Of a DNA stretch of 42,298 nucleotides, positions 16,646 to 25,745 are shown piece after piece. The notes below the pieces were generated by a model. The model had not been told where the DNA came from. It made no database searches and worked only from the letters and a program-made list of their open reading frames with translations. The stretch's first letter is position 1. Every line of letters begins with the position of its first letter. Source of the stretch: Candidimonas sp. (GTDB lineage: Bacteria > Pseudomonadota > Gammaproteobacteria > Burkholderiales > Burkholderiaceae_B); assembly GCA_004298545.1 (NCBI GenBank), contig SCQX01000267.1, positions 1 through 42,298 of the forward strand, written 5' to 3'. The position numbers and the translations under genes were made by a program.

Positions 16646-19318
16646 TTAAGGCTGATGGAAGTGGGCTTGTTCGGGCGTTTGGGAATCGTTGACCAGGCGG
16701 ATCGGGCGCGCCGACGCCATATGCACGCCATCACTCAGATGCCGCACCTGCCAGCCAATGCGCGCGAACAGCGCGCACAGCGAGGCGCGGGTGTGGATCG
16801 TTACGTGACCGTTGCGCGGCGCGATGTACCAGAATTGCACCGCATGGTCGGGTAGCTCATCCACGGTGAGTGTGGAGAAGAGCACGACGCCATCGGCGGC
16901 CACATAGCGCGCGAGATCCCGCAGCGTTGCCAGCGGCTTGGGGGTGTGCTCGAATACTTCGAAACAGGTCACCAGGCCGTACCGCCCTGCGGGGCGCTCG
17001 CTGCCAGCCCGCCCGAATGGATCCCATGCCTCGCAGGCGATGCCGTGCGTGCGCAGCAGCCGCGCCATGGCGCCATCGCCCGCACCATAGTCGAGCACGC
17101 GCGCGCAGCCAAGCTTGCGCGCCATATCTTCGACCATTCCAGCGTTCGCGCGCGGGCGGCGTATCCGGTAATCGGGATCGACCTGCGCGTAGCCGTCGTT
17201 GTAGATGTTGACGATGAAGTCCTGCGGCGTCCAATCGTCGAATGCTTCGGTGAAGATCAGGCGGCACTGTTCACAGCGCCGATACCAGATCGGCACGCCC
17301 GCCAGCGGCAACCAGATGCCGTTGCGTTCCTCGCAGCTCTTGTTGAAGTCGACCACGCCATACAGTCGCGTCGCCCCGCCGCAAACCTTGCAGGCATGTA
17401 CGGCAGCCTCGGGCGCTCGCTGCCGCGCCGGGGAAGGCCGGCCCGCCTCGGAATCGGGTGCCCCGTCGGCTTTATCGGCCCCGGCGGCCCTGGCGGCTTC
17501 GGCATCCGCGGGCGGCGGCGCGCCACGCGCCTGCGCGACGCGCGCCAGCAGGCTCGCGCGCACCTGTGCGATAACGGGCGCCCAGGCGCCGTAGGCCGGC
17601 TGGCGAAAGAGCCTCGCCGCGGGGTACCAGGGCGAGTCTTCCCGTTCGAGCAGCCAGCGCCAGTCGGGTGCGTGGGCGAGCAGTACCCACACGGGGCGCG
17701 CGAGCGCGCCCGCCACATGCACGACCGACGTATCGACACTGATGACCAGATCGAGTGCGTCGATGAGCGCGGCCGTCTCCGCGTAGTCGCTCAGGGCGCC
17801 GTCCCACAGCGAAACAGTGGACTCGGTCGCGAGCCGCGCCCTGTCGGGTTCGGCGATGCGCGCCTGCAGACAATGCCAGTGCACGCCGGCCACGCCAAAG
17901 AGGCTAGCCAGCGTATCCAGGTTCTGGATCGAACGGTTGAAATCGTTCGTATGATCGGGATTACCCTGCCAGGCAAAACCCACCTGCAGCGCGTCGTCCG
18001 CATGGGCCACCGCCCGAAGGCGCGCCTGCCAGTCGGCGCGGCGCACCGCGTCGCTGCGCAAGTACGCGTCCGCGCCGCGCGGCCCCGGGATGCTCTGGAG
18101 CGTGGTTCCCAGAAAGTGCGGCAGGCTCATCAGTTCGATCCACGCGTCGAAGCGCGCCGGCATCTCGCCCGCCCGCACGAATTGCGGCGCCGGCTCCAGG
18201 CTCTGGAGCAAGGGCCGCAGCATATCGAAGCTCTCGAGTACCGGGTGGATGCCGCGCGCGGCAAGCAGCGGCAGATAGCGGATGAACTGCACCATGTCGC
18301 CGGCGCCCTGTTCGCGGCGAATGAACAGTGTCTTGCCGGCGAGGTCCGCGCGACCGTCCCAGCGCGGCGCCTGGGTGATCGCGCGCGCTTTCGAGTACTC
18401 GCCGCGGCGCAGCCGCCATTCGTAGAGCTCGAATCCCTGCGCATACTCGCCCACGAGCAGCAGGATGATCGCCATGTTGAAGAAATAATCCGGATCGCGC
18501 TGGTCGATTTCAATCGCATTGCGCAGTGCCTGGAACGCCTGCGCCCAGTGGCCGGTCTGAAGCAGCGCGGTGGACTTGTTCGACCACCCCTGTGCGGGCC
18601 TGATGCCGGACGCGATGGCCATCTCGAAATACGTCAGCGCCGTCTCCGGATCGCCCGTGCGCAGCCAGGCCACACCCACGTTCACGGGCGCGGCCAGGCG
18701 CATGGCTTGCGGCACCCGCTCGTAGTCGGCGCGCGCTTCCCGACAGCGGTTGAGATTCACCAGACAATCGGCGCGGCGGGCCCGATGTAGCGGGTTCTCC
18801 GGCTCACGCGCGACGGCCAGATCGAGGCACTCGAGCGCCTGTTCAAAGCGGCGCTGGCCCTTGAGCGCATCGCCGCGCGCCGAGATGAGCCCCGTATCGT
18901 CGGGAAAGACCTCCAGCGCGCGCGCCACCGCGTCCTCGGCCAGGCCGAAGGCGCTGCAGCGCAGATACGCCTGGATGAGGTTGGTCCAGCCGGGGCGCGC
19001 CTGACGGCGCAGGCCGAGCGCATGTGACAGCACCCTGCAGGCTTGTGTGTAATCGCAGACCTGCGTATCGGCCGCGCCCAGGTCGATGAGCGCATCGATG
19101 TGATGCGGCTGCGTGCGCAACACCGCCTCGAATTCGCGTCGCGCGCCACGCGCGTCGCCAGATGCGAGCAGGGCAAGCCCCCGCTTGATGCGCTTGGTCT
19201 GTCCATATTGCGCCCGCCCCTCGCGGGCGTCGTCCATTCCCTGGCGGGCGGCCTGCTCCAGGGCCTCGCGCGAGGATGGGTCATGCGTTTCGATCCGTTC
19301 TCCTGCTTCGGTTTGCAT
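16646..19318 (-). CDS. TPR - glycosyltransferase - SAM methyltransferase fusion protein
   Basis: An 890-residue protein with three parts (numbered from the ATG at 19318; a TTG at 19381 is a possible longer start). Residues about 40-310 are tetratricopeptide-type helical repeats. Residues about 320-600 match the GT-B-like domain common in TPR glycosyltransferases (IRREQGAGDMVQFIRYLPLL, VGFAWQGNPDHTNDFNRSI, VISVDTSVVHVAGALARPVW, DWRWLLEREDSPWYP). After an Ala/Pro-rich linker comes a zinc-ribbon-like segment with two CxxC pairs (CKVC and CEQC) and then a class I methyltransferase with motif I VLDYGAGDGAMARLL at about 742. It sits between cheB and motA on the same strand. By analogy with other flagellar islands it may glycosylate flagellin and methylate the sugar; that role is inferred. 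Confidence 0.8.
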   Translation of the reverse strand: MQTEAGERIETHDPSSREALEQAARQGMDDAREGRAQYGQTKRIKRGLALLASGDARGARREFEAVLRTQPHHIDALIDLGAADTQVCDYTQACRVLSHALGLRRQARPGWTNLIQAYLRCSAFGLAEDAVARALEVFPDDTGLISARGDALKGQRRFEQALECLDLAVAREPENPLHRARRADCLVNLNRCREARADYERVPQAMRLAAPVNVGVAWLRTGDPETALTYFEMAIASGIRPAQGWSNKSTALLQTGHWAQAFQALRNAIEIDQRDPDYFFNMAIILLLVGEYAQGFELYEWRLRRGEYSKARAITQAPRWDGRADLAGKTLFIRREQGAGDMVQFIRYLPLLAARGIHPVLESFDMLRPLLQSLEPAPQFVRAGEMPARFDAWIELMSLPHFLGTTLQSIPGPRGADAYLRSDAVRRADWQARLRAVAHADDALQVGFAWQGNPDHTNDFNRSIQNLDTLASLFGVAGVHWHCLQARIAEPDRARLATESTVSLWDGALSDYAETAALIDALDLVISVDTSVVHVAGALARPVWVLLAHAPDWRWLLEREDSPWYPAARLFRQPAYGAWAPVIAQVRASLLARVAQARGAPPPADAEAARAAGADKADGAPDSEAGRPSPARQRAPEAAVHACKVCGGATRLYGVVDFNKSCEERNGIWLPLAGVPIWYRRCEQCRLIFTEAFDDWTPQDFIVNIYNDGYAQVDPDYRIRRPRANAGMVEDMARKLGCARVLDYGAGDGAMARLLRTHGIACEAWDPFGRAGSERPAGRYGLVTCFEVFEHTPKPLATLRDLARYVAADGVVLFSTLTVDELPDHAVQFWYIAPRNGHVTIHTRASLCALFARIGWQVRHLSDGVHMASARPIRLVNDSQTPEQAHFHQP

Positions 19319-19454
19319 CAGCGGCCCGATATGATTGATCCAGTTCCCACGGGGAGTATCGCGCCAAAGCGGGGCGCGCAAATCAACGAAAAACGGGACA
19401 AAAACACCCTAGTCATCGCATTGGGCGACAAAGACCGCCAGCGCGGCGACACGC

Positions 19455-20525
19455 TCACGAGTGCGACGTGCGCGCGAGCGCGCCCGCCGCGTCGAGTAGC
19501 CGCGCGGCCATTTTCTCGAGCGCCACCGCCTCTTCGGCTGCGCCGATGGCAAGCGCCTCGCGCGGCATGCCAAAGACCACGCAGCTTGCTTCGTCCTCGG
19601 CGAAGGTACGCGCGCCCGCCTCGCGCATCTCGAGCAGACCGCGGGCGCCGTCCTTGCCCATCCCGGTCAGTATTGCGCCAACAGCGTTCGCGCCCGCCAC
19701 GCGCGCGGCGGACTGGAACATCACCTCGACCGAGGGCCGGTGACGGTTCACCGGATCCCCCGTATCGAGCCGCGTGACGTAATGGGCCCCCGAACGCGCA
19801 ACACACAGATGCGCGACCCCTCCGGGTGCCAGGTACACGTGGCCGGGCAGGACGTGGTCGCCATCGGCCGCCTCATGCACACGAACCGCGCACAACCCGT
19901 CCAGGCGTTTGACGAAGGACCGCGTGAAACCCGCCGGCATGTGCTGCGTGATGAGCACGGCGGGACTGCCCGCCGGAAGCCGCTCGAGTACGCGCCGGAT
20001 CGCCTCGGTGCCCCCGGTGGACGCGCCGATGAAGATCAGTTTCTCGGTACTGGGCAGAACGCCGGCAAGGCGCGCCACGACACCGTCTGCGGGCACCGGG
20101 TAGCTGCGCGGGCGAGCGCTTGCCGCGGCCCGTATCTTTGCGGCGATCATCTCGGCATATTCCAGCAGTCCGTCTCGCACGCCAGCCTGTGGCTTGGTGA
20201 TGAAGTCGACCGCGCCAAGTTCCAGCGCTCGCAGCGTCACCTCGGAGCCCCGCTCGGTCAGCGAAGAAACCATGACGACCGGCATCGGGCGCAGGCGCAT
20301 GAGCCGGGCGAGAAACTCCAGCCCGTCCATGCGCGGCATCTCCACATCGAGCGTGAGCACATCGGGATCGAGCCGCTTGATCATCTCGCGCGCCACGAGC
20401 GGATCAGGCGCCGTCCCCACGACCTCGATTCCGGTCTGGGCATTGAGGATCTGCGACATGACCGCCCGCACGAGCGCGGAATCGTCCACGCACAGCACCC
20501 GGATCGGACCCTTCCCGTCTTTCAT
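19455..20525 (-). CDS. cheB: CheB chemoreceptor methylesterase / glutamine deamidase
   Basis: A 356-residue two-domain response regulator. The receiver domain (about residues 8-125) has [20 protein letters not shown] and phosphoacceptor Asp in [12 protein letters not shown]. The methylesterase domain (about 160-350) has catalytic Ser in [11 protein letters not shown], His in [10 protein letters not shown] and Asp in [11 protein letters not shown]. The start ATG at 20525 overlaps the cheR stop as ATGA. It removes methyl groups added by CheR to the MCP. The phosphodonor CheA is not encoded in the window. Confidence 0.97.
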   Translation of the reverse strand: MKDGKGPIRVLCVDDSALVRAVMSQILNAQTGIEVVGTAPDPLVAREMIKRLDPDVLTLDVEMPRMDGLEFLARLMRLRPMPVVMVSSLTERGSEVTLRALELGAVDFITKPQAGVRDGLLEYAEMIAAKIRAAASARPRSYPVPADGVVARLAGVLPSTEKLIFIGASTGGTEAIRRVLERLPAGSPAVLITQHMPAGFTRSFVKRLDGLCAVRVHEAADGDHVLPGHVYLAPGGVAHLCVARSGAHYVTRLDTGDPVNRHRPSVEVMFQSAARVAGANAVGAILTGMGKDGARGLLEMREAGARTFAEDEASCVVFGMPREALAIGAAEEAVALEKMAARLLDAAGALARTSHS

Positions 20526-21433
20526 GGTGTATTGCGCCGATAAACGGTCTGGCCCAGCAGTTCGAAGTCGTGCGTGAGGCGGGAAAAGTTCTCGGAGTGG
20601 CCGACGAAGAGCAGGCCGCCGGGCTTGACGCGGCGGGCAAGCTGGCGCAGCACGTCGGTCTGCGTGGCCTGATCGAAGTAGATCATGACGTTGCGACAGA
20701 AGACGGCATCGAAGAGCGGGCCGGCCGGCCACTGCGGCGCGCACAGATTCATGATTCCGAATTCGACCTGCGCGGCCAGTTTCGGTTTGATGCGGGCGCT
20801 TTGCGCGCGGCTGCCGCTACCGCGCAAGAAGTAGCGTTTGCACAGTACCGGTGGAATCTCCGAGAGGCTCTTCAAGTCATAAATGCCAAGCCGCGCCGCC
20901 GCGATCGCCCGCGCATCGATGTCGGTCGCCAGGACCGAACCGGAAACTCCCGCTTCGCACAAGGTAATGGCGATCGAATAGGCCTCCTCGCCCGTCGATG
21001 CGGCGCAGCTCCACACGGTAAGCCCCGCGTCGGCAGCGCGCGCGAATTTCGCCAACACGTCGAAGTGGTGATTCTCCCGGAAGAACGCCGTGTGATTGAT
21101 GGTGAAGGCGCTTACGAATGCCTTCCATTCGGAGTCGTCGGCCGGCGACTGAAGCTCGCACAGATAATCCGCCGCGCGGAGCAGGTGCCGCGCACGCATG
21201 CGCTCGAGCAGAAAGCGCCGTACGATCGCGCGCTTGTAGGCCGGTGGCGCGAGCCCTGCCCGCGACTTCAGCAGGGAGAGGGCGGCATCGACTTGCGCAG
21301 GTGCCACGATCGAACCCTCGTCGCGCGGCGGCTGGTCTGAACAGTCGGGGCGCACGGGCCATAAGGATTCGCGCGAAGCCTGATCCCGATGCACCGGCTC
21401 GCTCCGCCAAAAATCCGGGATGGGCCGCGTCAT
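20522..21433 (-). CDS. cheR: CheR chemoreceptor methyltransferase
   Basis: A 303-residue SAM-dependent glutamate methyltransferase. An N-terminal extension of about 45 residues precedes the helical domain ([20 protein letters not shown]), the [11 protein letters not shown] motif and the catalytic domain with [52 protein letters not shown] and [12 protein letters not shown], all typical of CheR. Both ends overlap neighbours by four bases (cheV and cheB). The adjacent MCP ends in EWTEF, a plausible CheR docking tail. Confidence 0.96.
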   Translation of the reverse strand: MTRPIPDFWRSEPVHRDQASRESLWPVRPDCSDQPPRDEGSIVAPAQVDAALSLLKSRAGLAPPAYKRAIVRRFLLERMRARHLLRAADYLCELQSPADDSEWKAFVSAFTINHTAFFRENHHFDVLAKFARAADAGLTVWSCAASTGEEAYSIAITLCEAGVSGSVLATDIDARAIAAARLGIYDLKSLSEIPPVLCKRYFLRGSGSRAQSARIKPKLAAQVEFGIMNLCAPQWPAGPLFDAVFCRNVMIYFDQATQTDVLRQLARRVKPGGLLFVGHSENFSRLTHDFELLGQTVYRRNTP

Positions 21434-22425
21434 TGCCGCGCGAGCACCTGTTCGAGTTCCCGCGCAAGCGCCTGTGCGGAAAATTTTGTCACATAGCCGT
21501 CGGCGCCGGCCGCGCGCACATGTTCCTGGCTGGTCGTACCCGAGAGTGACGAATGGACCACGACGGGCAGACCGGCGAAGCGCGGGTCATGCTTGATTTT
21601 CTTCGTGAGCGTAAGCCCGTCCATCTCGGGCATCTCCAGATCCGTGAGCATCAGCGCAACCTTGTCGCGAACGACCTGCCCGTGGGCGCTGGCCGCGCTG
21701 GCGAGCGCCTCGAGCTTCTCCCAGGCCTGCTTTCCGGAATTCACGATCTGGAACGGCAATTCGAGCGCCTTGAGCGTCTGCCCGAGCAACAGCCGCGCCA
21801 CGTAGGAATCGTCCGCCACGAGAACCATCGTACCGGGGCGCACGCGCGGTGTCGCCTCGAGTCTGCCAAGGCTCACTTCGCCGCCCGCCGGTTCGGGGGA
21901 GATGCGCTCGAGCACCGCCTCGAGATCGAGCAGTTGCACCAGCTGTGTGCCGCCATCGGGCGTCTTGATTCGCGCAATGCCTGTCACCAGGCCATGATCG
22001 ACAAGCCCCGCCTGCACCGGGCTGACCGAGTCCCAGACGAGCGTCACGATGTCCTCGACGGACTGCACCGCGAACGCCTGGGTGCCCCCGGAGTACTCGG
22101 TGATGAGCATGAGCGACGGCTGGGCGAGCGGCTCGCAGTCGGCGAGCTTGGCAAGATCGTAGACGGCCATCACCTGCCCGCGCAGGTGCGTGGCGCCCAT
22201 CGAATATTTTCCAGCGCCAGCCACCGACGTGAGTTCAGGCATCGCCACGATCTCGCGGATCTTGAGGACGTTGATCCCGAAGAGCTCGGACTCGCCGCCG
22301 GCAAGACTTGCGCCAAGCCGGAAAAGCAATACATCGAGCTGGCCGTCCGCCGTCGCCACTGCCTCGTGCCGCGCTTCTCGAGGCGCCTGTTTTGCGAGAT
22401 TCACCACTTTTTCTCCCTGAGCCAT
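21430..22425 (-). CDS. cheV: CheV coupling protein (CheW domain plus receiver)
   Basis: About 331 residues from the ATG at 22425. A GTG at 22458, overlapping the MCP end with GGAGG 12 bases upstream, would add 11 residues. The CheW-like domain (about 30-180) includes LLFRLGASLAGGESELFGIN and YSMGATHLRGQVMAVYDLA. The receiver domain (about 195-325) has VLVADDSYVARLLLGQTL, phosphoacceptor Asp in LMLTDLEMPEMDG, and VVVHSSLSGTTSQEHVRAAG. CheV links receptors to CheA and is tuned by phosphorylation. It is the only CheW-type adaptor in the window. Its stop overlaps the cheR start by four bases. Confidence 0.94.
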   Translation of the reverse strand: MAQGEKVVNLAKQAPREARHEAVATADGQLDVLLFRLGASLAGGESELFGINVLKIREIVAMPELTSVAGAGKYSMGATHLRGQVMAVYDLAKLADCEPLAQPSLMLITEYSGGTQAFAVQSVEDIVTLVWDSVSPVQAGLVDHGLVTGIARIKTPDGGTQLVQLLDLEAVLERISPEPAGGEVSLGRLEATPRVRPGTMVLVADDSYVARLLLGQTLKALELPFQIVNSGKQAWEKLEALASAASAHGQVVRDKVALMLTDLEMPEMDGLTLTKKIKHDPRFAGLPVVVHSSLSGTTSQEHVRAAGADGYVTKFSAQALARELEQVLARQ

Positions 22426-22442
22426 GCCATCCCGAGCCGGTT

Positions 22443-24179
22443 TCAAAATTCGGTCCACTCACCCGCCCCGCCTCCCGCCAGCGCCAGTTGGTTCCGAGGC
22501 GGCGTGGCTTCGGTTCCAGTGGGCGCCGCAAGCTTCACGGCGGACGCCGCGGACTCGGTCCGGGGCGGCGCCTCGCGGGGGGCCTCCGCCGGCCGCCGCT
22601 CCCGCACTGGAACGGGCTTGGCCACTGGCGCGTGCGCGGCGCTCAGCTTGAAACTGGCGACGAGCCGCGCAAGCGCCGACGCCTGATCTTTCAGGCTCGT
22701 GCCGGAGGCGGCCGACCGTTCGACGAGGCTCGCATTCTGGCGCGTTACATCGTCCATTTGCGCCACGGCGGTGTTGATTTCCTCGATGCCAGTCGTCTGT
22801 TCGCGACTGGCCGCGCTGATCTCGCCCATGATATCGGTCACGTGCTGAATGTCGGCCACGATGTCCCGCATCTTGGCGCCCGCGTGCTGCGCGCGCTCGT
22901 TGCCCTTGTCGGTGACGCCCACCGAGGCGTCGATGAGCGCTTTGATCTCCTTGGCCGCGGCGGCGCTACGCTGCGCAAGCGCCCGCACCTCACTGGCAAC
23001 CACGGCGAAGCCGCGCCCCTGCTCGCCGGCGCGGGCGGCTTCCACCGCGGCGTTCAGCGCGAGGATATTGGTCTGAAAGGCGATCGAGTCGATCGTCCCG
23101 ACGATGTCGCCGACTTGCTTGGATTTCGCCTCGATCTCGCTCATCGTACTCACGAGTTCCGCGACGATCGCCTTGCCCTCGCCGACGGTTTTCGTGGCGG
23201 TCTGCGCAAGCGTTGCCGCCCGATCCGTGTTCTCCGCGCTCTGGCGTACGGTGGCGGTCATCTCTTCCATCGTCGCCGCCGTCTGCGCGAGGGAGCTTGC
23301 CTGCTCCTCGGTCCGGGAGGACAGATCTTCGTTGCCCGTTGAAATCTGCGCGGCGGCGGCCGCGATGGCATCGGTACCCGAACGCACCTCACTGATCGCA
23401 GCGCTCAGCCCCGCCACCATCGAACCGAGCGCGCGCAGCAGCTGGCCGATCTCGTCACGGCCTCGCACCTCGATGGCGCTGCTGAAATCGCGCGCCGCCA
23501 CAGCCTGCGCAAGCCTGACCGCGTGCCGCAGCGGGTGCGTGATCGAGCGCACGATCAGCCATGCGAGAAAGATCGAGGCGAGAATGGCAAGCGTCGCCAC
23601 GACCGAGATGAGCGTGGTGGTCGCACCCGCGCTTGCCGAGAGCGCGCGGGCTTGCTCATTGATGCGATCGCGTTCGAAGGCAAGCAACTTGCCGACGCTG
23701 CCCACGTACTCGCCCAGGTACGTCGGCATGTCTTTTTCAAAGAATTGATTGGCGCCTGCCTCATCGCCCGCCTTGCGCGCCTTGAAGGCCGAGGCGCGCG
23801 CCTCGATGTAGGCACCGCGCCGCTGACCAATGGCTCGCACCAGCGCGTTCGCCTGCGGATCGGCTGCGGCGGCCTCGATGATTTCCTTTTGCAGCACTGA
23901 GATGCGCGCGCTCGTTGCATGCATGTCCCGCGTGATGATCGCGGCAGCGGCCGCGTTGCCCGCCGCGACCGAATCCATGGTGCGCTGTGCGTTGAGGGCC
24001 GTGAGCTTTTCCCACTCGGCGACCTCGCGTTCCACGACAAGCCGTTGGGTCACGATGCGCTGAATGACCGCGTCGGCTTGAATGTTGCGGTAAATGCCCA
24101 CACCCGCGACGACCACCATGAATGCGACGAGAACGCCGAATGCAATTGCCAGACGCGTGCCGATTCTAAGATTTTTCAT
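22443..24179 (-). CDS. Methyl-accepting chemotaxis protein (Tar/Tsr-like)
   Basis: A 578-residue receptor. The ATG at 24179 is fixed by GGAGGAGGT just upstream and by the MKNLRIGTRLAIAFGVLVAF start. A first membrane helix at about 10-30 is followed by a four-helix-bundle ligand domain at about 35-185, a second helix at about 190-212, a HAMP domain, and the signalling domain with tip sequence EQGRGFAVVASEVRALAQRS. The C-terminus ends EWTEF, which fits the xWxxF CheR/CheB docking pentapeptide (NWETF in enteric receptors). It is the first gene of a run with cheV, cheR and cheB. The ligand is unknown. Confidence 0.95.
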   Translation of the reverse strand: MKNLRIGTRLAIAFGVLVAFMVVVAGVGIYRNIQADAVIQRIVTQRLVVEREVAEWEKLTALNAQRTMDSVAAGNAAAAAIITRDMHATSARISVLQKEIIEAAAADPQANALVRAIGQRRGAYIEARASAFKARKAGDEAGANQFFEKDMPTYLGEYVGSVGKLLAFERDRINEQARALSASAGATTTLISVVATLAILASIFLAWLIVRSITHPLRHAVRLAQAVAARDFSSAIEVRGRDEIGQLLRALGSMVAGLSAAISEVRSGTDAIAAAAAQISTGNEDLSSRTEEQASSLAQTAATMEEMTATVRQSAENTDRAATLAQTATKTVGEGKAIVAELVSTMSEIEAKSKQVGDIVGTIDSIAFQTNILALNAAVEAARAGEQGRGFAVVASEVRALAQRSAAAAKEIKALIDASVGVTDKGNERAQHAGAKMRDIVADIQHVTDIMGEISAASREQTTGIEEINTAVAQMDDVTRQNASLVERSAASGTSLKDQASALARLVASFKLSAAHAPVAKPVPVRERRPAEAPREAPPRTESAASAVKLAAPTGTEATPPRNQLALAGGGAGEWTEF

Positions 24180-24773
24180 GAAAAGCTGACCTCCTCCGGT
24201 ATCAACGAAACGGATGAGCGCCAGGATGCGCTTGCGCGCATAGCCGCGGCGCCCGACTCGTGCGCGCCGCCATGTCGCAACGTTCCTGCCCGGAGAGGTC
24301 TGCCTCCCGCACGAACAGCGCCGCACGCACCCGCTGAAGGTAACGGCCAATTGCGCGATTTCTTGAATTTCACCGCGGGAACAGCCACGATCACCGGCAC
24401 TGGCAGCGAAAGTGAGAAATCATTAGCCGTGTTACAGATGTTACTGATGACCGGACCATGGCATGTAGTGTTCTCGCAACGTTTTCATTTTTCTCGCAGT
24501 TTCAGCCTGAGGAATCAGCGCTGTGGTTTCGATCGGCATCCCTTGCCTATTCCCCGACCGGTGTGCGAGAAGTAGCGCTAGAGAACAAATCTGTGTGTAC
24601 CGGAGAAAATTCTCAAATTGTCAATAGGCAGTTTCGATATGATTCTGCAACTTTCTGATTGTCATTTGTTGTTATTATTTTGTCATGCATCAACTACACA
24701 TTGATGTATTTTTGTATCATATTGTGTACTATATACGTTCCGCAGACTCCCCCAAAACGTAAAAAAAAGCGCC
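24180..24773. other. Divergent regulatory region between MCP and flhDC
   Basis: This 594-bp gap has no convincing coding sequence. The MCP-proximal part is GC-rich and carries the sigma-28-like promoter. The flhD-proximal part, about 24,440-24,770, is strikingly AT-rich compared with the rest of the window, with runs such as TTGTTATTATTTTGTCATG. A small inverted repeat, CATCAA/TTGATG, lies at 24688-24706. Large AT-rich leaders are typical of flhDC promoters, which integrate many regulators. No individual operator could be assigned. Confidence 0.6.
24340..24366 (-). promoter_or_regulatory. Sigma-28-like promoter for the MCP-cheVRB operon
   Basis: On the minus strand TCAAGAAA (24366-24359), an 11-base spacer and GCCGTTAC (24347-24340) fit the FliA consensus spacing exactly, with several consensus bases in each box. 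It lies about 160 bases upstream of the MCP start. The same spacing is seen in the flgM promoter in this window. Class III control of receptor genes is the norm. Confidence 0.55.
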
Positions 24774-25032
24774 ATGACACCCGCCACCAGACTCGATACT
24801 TTGCAAAGTGACATCGAAGAGACGAATCTCTCCTACCTGCTGATCGCTTAGAAAACTCTCCTTCGCCCAGATCCGCAGCCTTGCCACGACGCCGACGCTG
24901 GTCGTTGGCTTTCGCCTCAGCAACCCAGGCATGCTCGAATCACTGGCGCGAACCAACGTCAGTACCGTCGTCCAGCATGCCCGCGCCATGATGGCGCTGG
25001 CGCAAGGCCCCGCGATCGCAGATATCGGCTGA
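24774..25032 (+). pseudogene. flhD: flhD, disrupted by internal deletion and frameshift
   Basis: From the ATG at 24774 the frame reads 25 codons ending in IEETNLSYLLIA and then a TAG at 24849-24851. The conserved FlhD N-terminal motif NLSYLLLA is clear. The C-terminal half of FlhD continues in the +1-shifted frame at 24847-25032 (LSFAQIRSLATTPTLVVGFR and onward), ending 16 bases before flhC. Aligned to known FlhD, about 24 residues between LLLA and LTLxQ, the block usually including AMFRLG, are absent. This implies a deletion of about 71 or 74 bp that also shifts the frame. No start codon serves the second fragment, as a TGA lies just upstream in that frame. A sequencing or assembly error is the main alternative. 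Confidence 0.78.
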
Positions 25033-25048
25033 CGGCGGAGGCAACACC

Positions 25049-25714
25049 ATGAGCGCGAACCGCAAGGGCCGGGCTGATGAGCACAGGAACGCCGGGTCGA
25101 CCCTGCTCAGCGAGGCGCGCGAAGTCGAACTCGCGCGCCGGATGATTCGCTGCGGGGCCAGACTGCAGGTGCTCGTCGCCGAGACGTCGCTGAGCTACGA
25201 GCGGCTTTCGCGCCTTTACCACGAGCTCAGAGGCAAGTCTCCGAGCAAAGGCATGTTGCCATTTTCCGAAACCTGGTACTTGGGCTGGAAGGCAAACCTG
25301 CACGCATCATTTTTCTACTCATTCTATGAATCTCTCGAGCGCAATACGCCCGACATGCGCGGGATCGATCGCCTGATCACCGCGTACGAGCACTACGAGG
25401 ACAGCCCGCTGGCAATGGACGACCGCAACTCGCCCAAACCGGTTCTGAGTTTCACCCGCGCGTGGATGCTCGCGCGCTTCGTCAAGCGCGCGCGAACACT
25501 TCGGATGGATACCTGCGCGGGATGCGGCATTGGTTTTCTAGCGATGAACACGGGCGCGAGCGCAAGTGCAAGCAGATACTGCGCGGTGTGCCATCCACCA
25601 CCGCGGGCGCTGCCAGCACTACGCGCCGGCTCGATCGACCGGCAGGGCACCGGCGCCGCGGGAACCCGCCCGTACTCCGCACCTGAGGGGCTGTCAGCAG
25701 AGGGGGTGTCTTAA
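25049..25714 (+). CDS. flhC: FlhC flagellar master regulator subunit
   Basis: A 221-residue FlhC. The N-terminal helical region (ARRMIRCGARLQVLVAETSL, LSRLYHELRGKSPSKGMLPF) and the FSETWYLGWKANLHASFFYS block are diagnostic. Four zinc-ligand cysteines are present as CAGC and CAVC at about residues 160-183, the DNA-binding zinc site of the FlhD4C2 complex. GGCGGAGG precedes the ATG. The C-terminal tail of about 35 residues after the zinc site is Pro/Ala/Gly-rich. It needs FlhD for class II promoter activation in studied bacteria, yet the adjacent flhD is broken. Confidence 0.94.
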   Translation: MSANRKGRADEHRNAGSTLLSEAREVELARRMIRCGARLQVLVAETSLSYERLSRLYHELRGKSPSKGMLPFSETWYLGWKANLHASFFYSFYESLERNTPDMRGIDRLITAYEHYEDSPLAMDDRNSPKPVLSFTRAWMLARFVKRARTLRMDTCAGCGIGFLAMNTGASASASRYCAVCHPPPRALPALRAGSIDRQGTGAAGTRPYSAPEGLSAEGVS

Positions 25715-25745
25715 GAACCCGGTAGCCGCGGGCCGCGCCGAGTCG

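Noticed and set aside
16946-18790. Long plus-strand open frame (614 codons) opposite the TPR-glycosyltransferase gene
   Set aside because: It is an antisense shadow caused by high GC codon bias; no family motif, no ribosome-binding site, and the minus-strand protein is clearly real.
24847-25032. The C-terminal flhD fragment as an independent short gene or programmed frameshift product
   Set aside because: No start codon opens this frame, and simple frameshifting would not restore the missing 24 residues.
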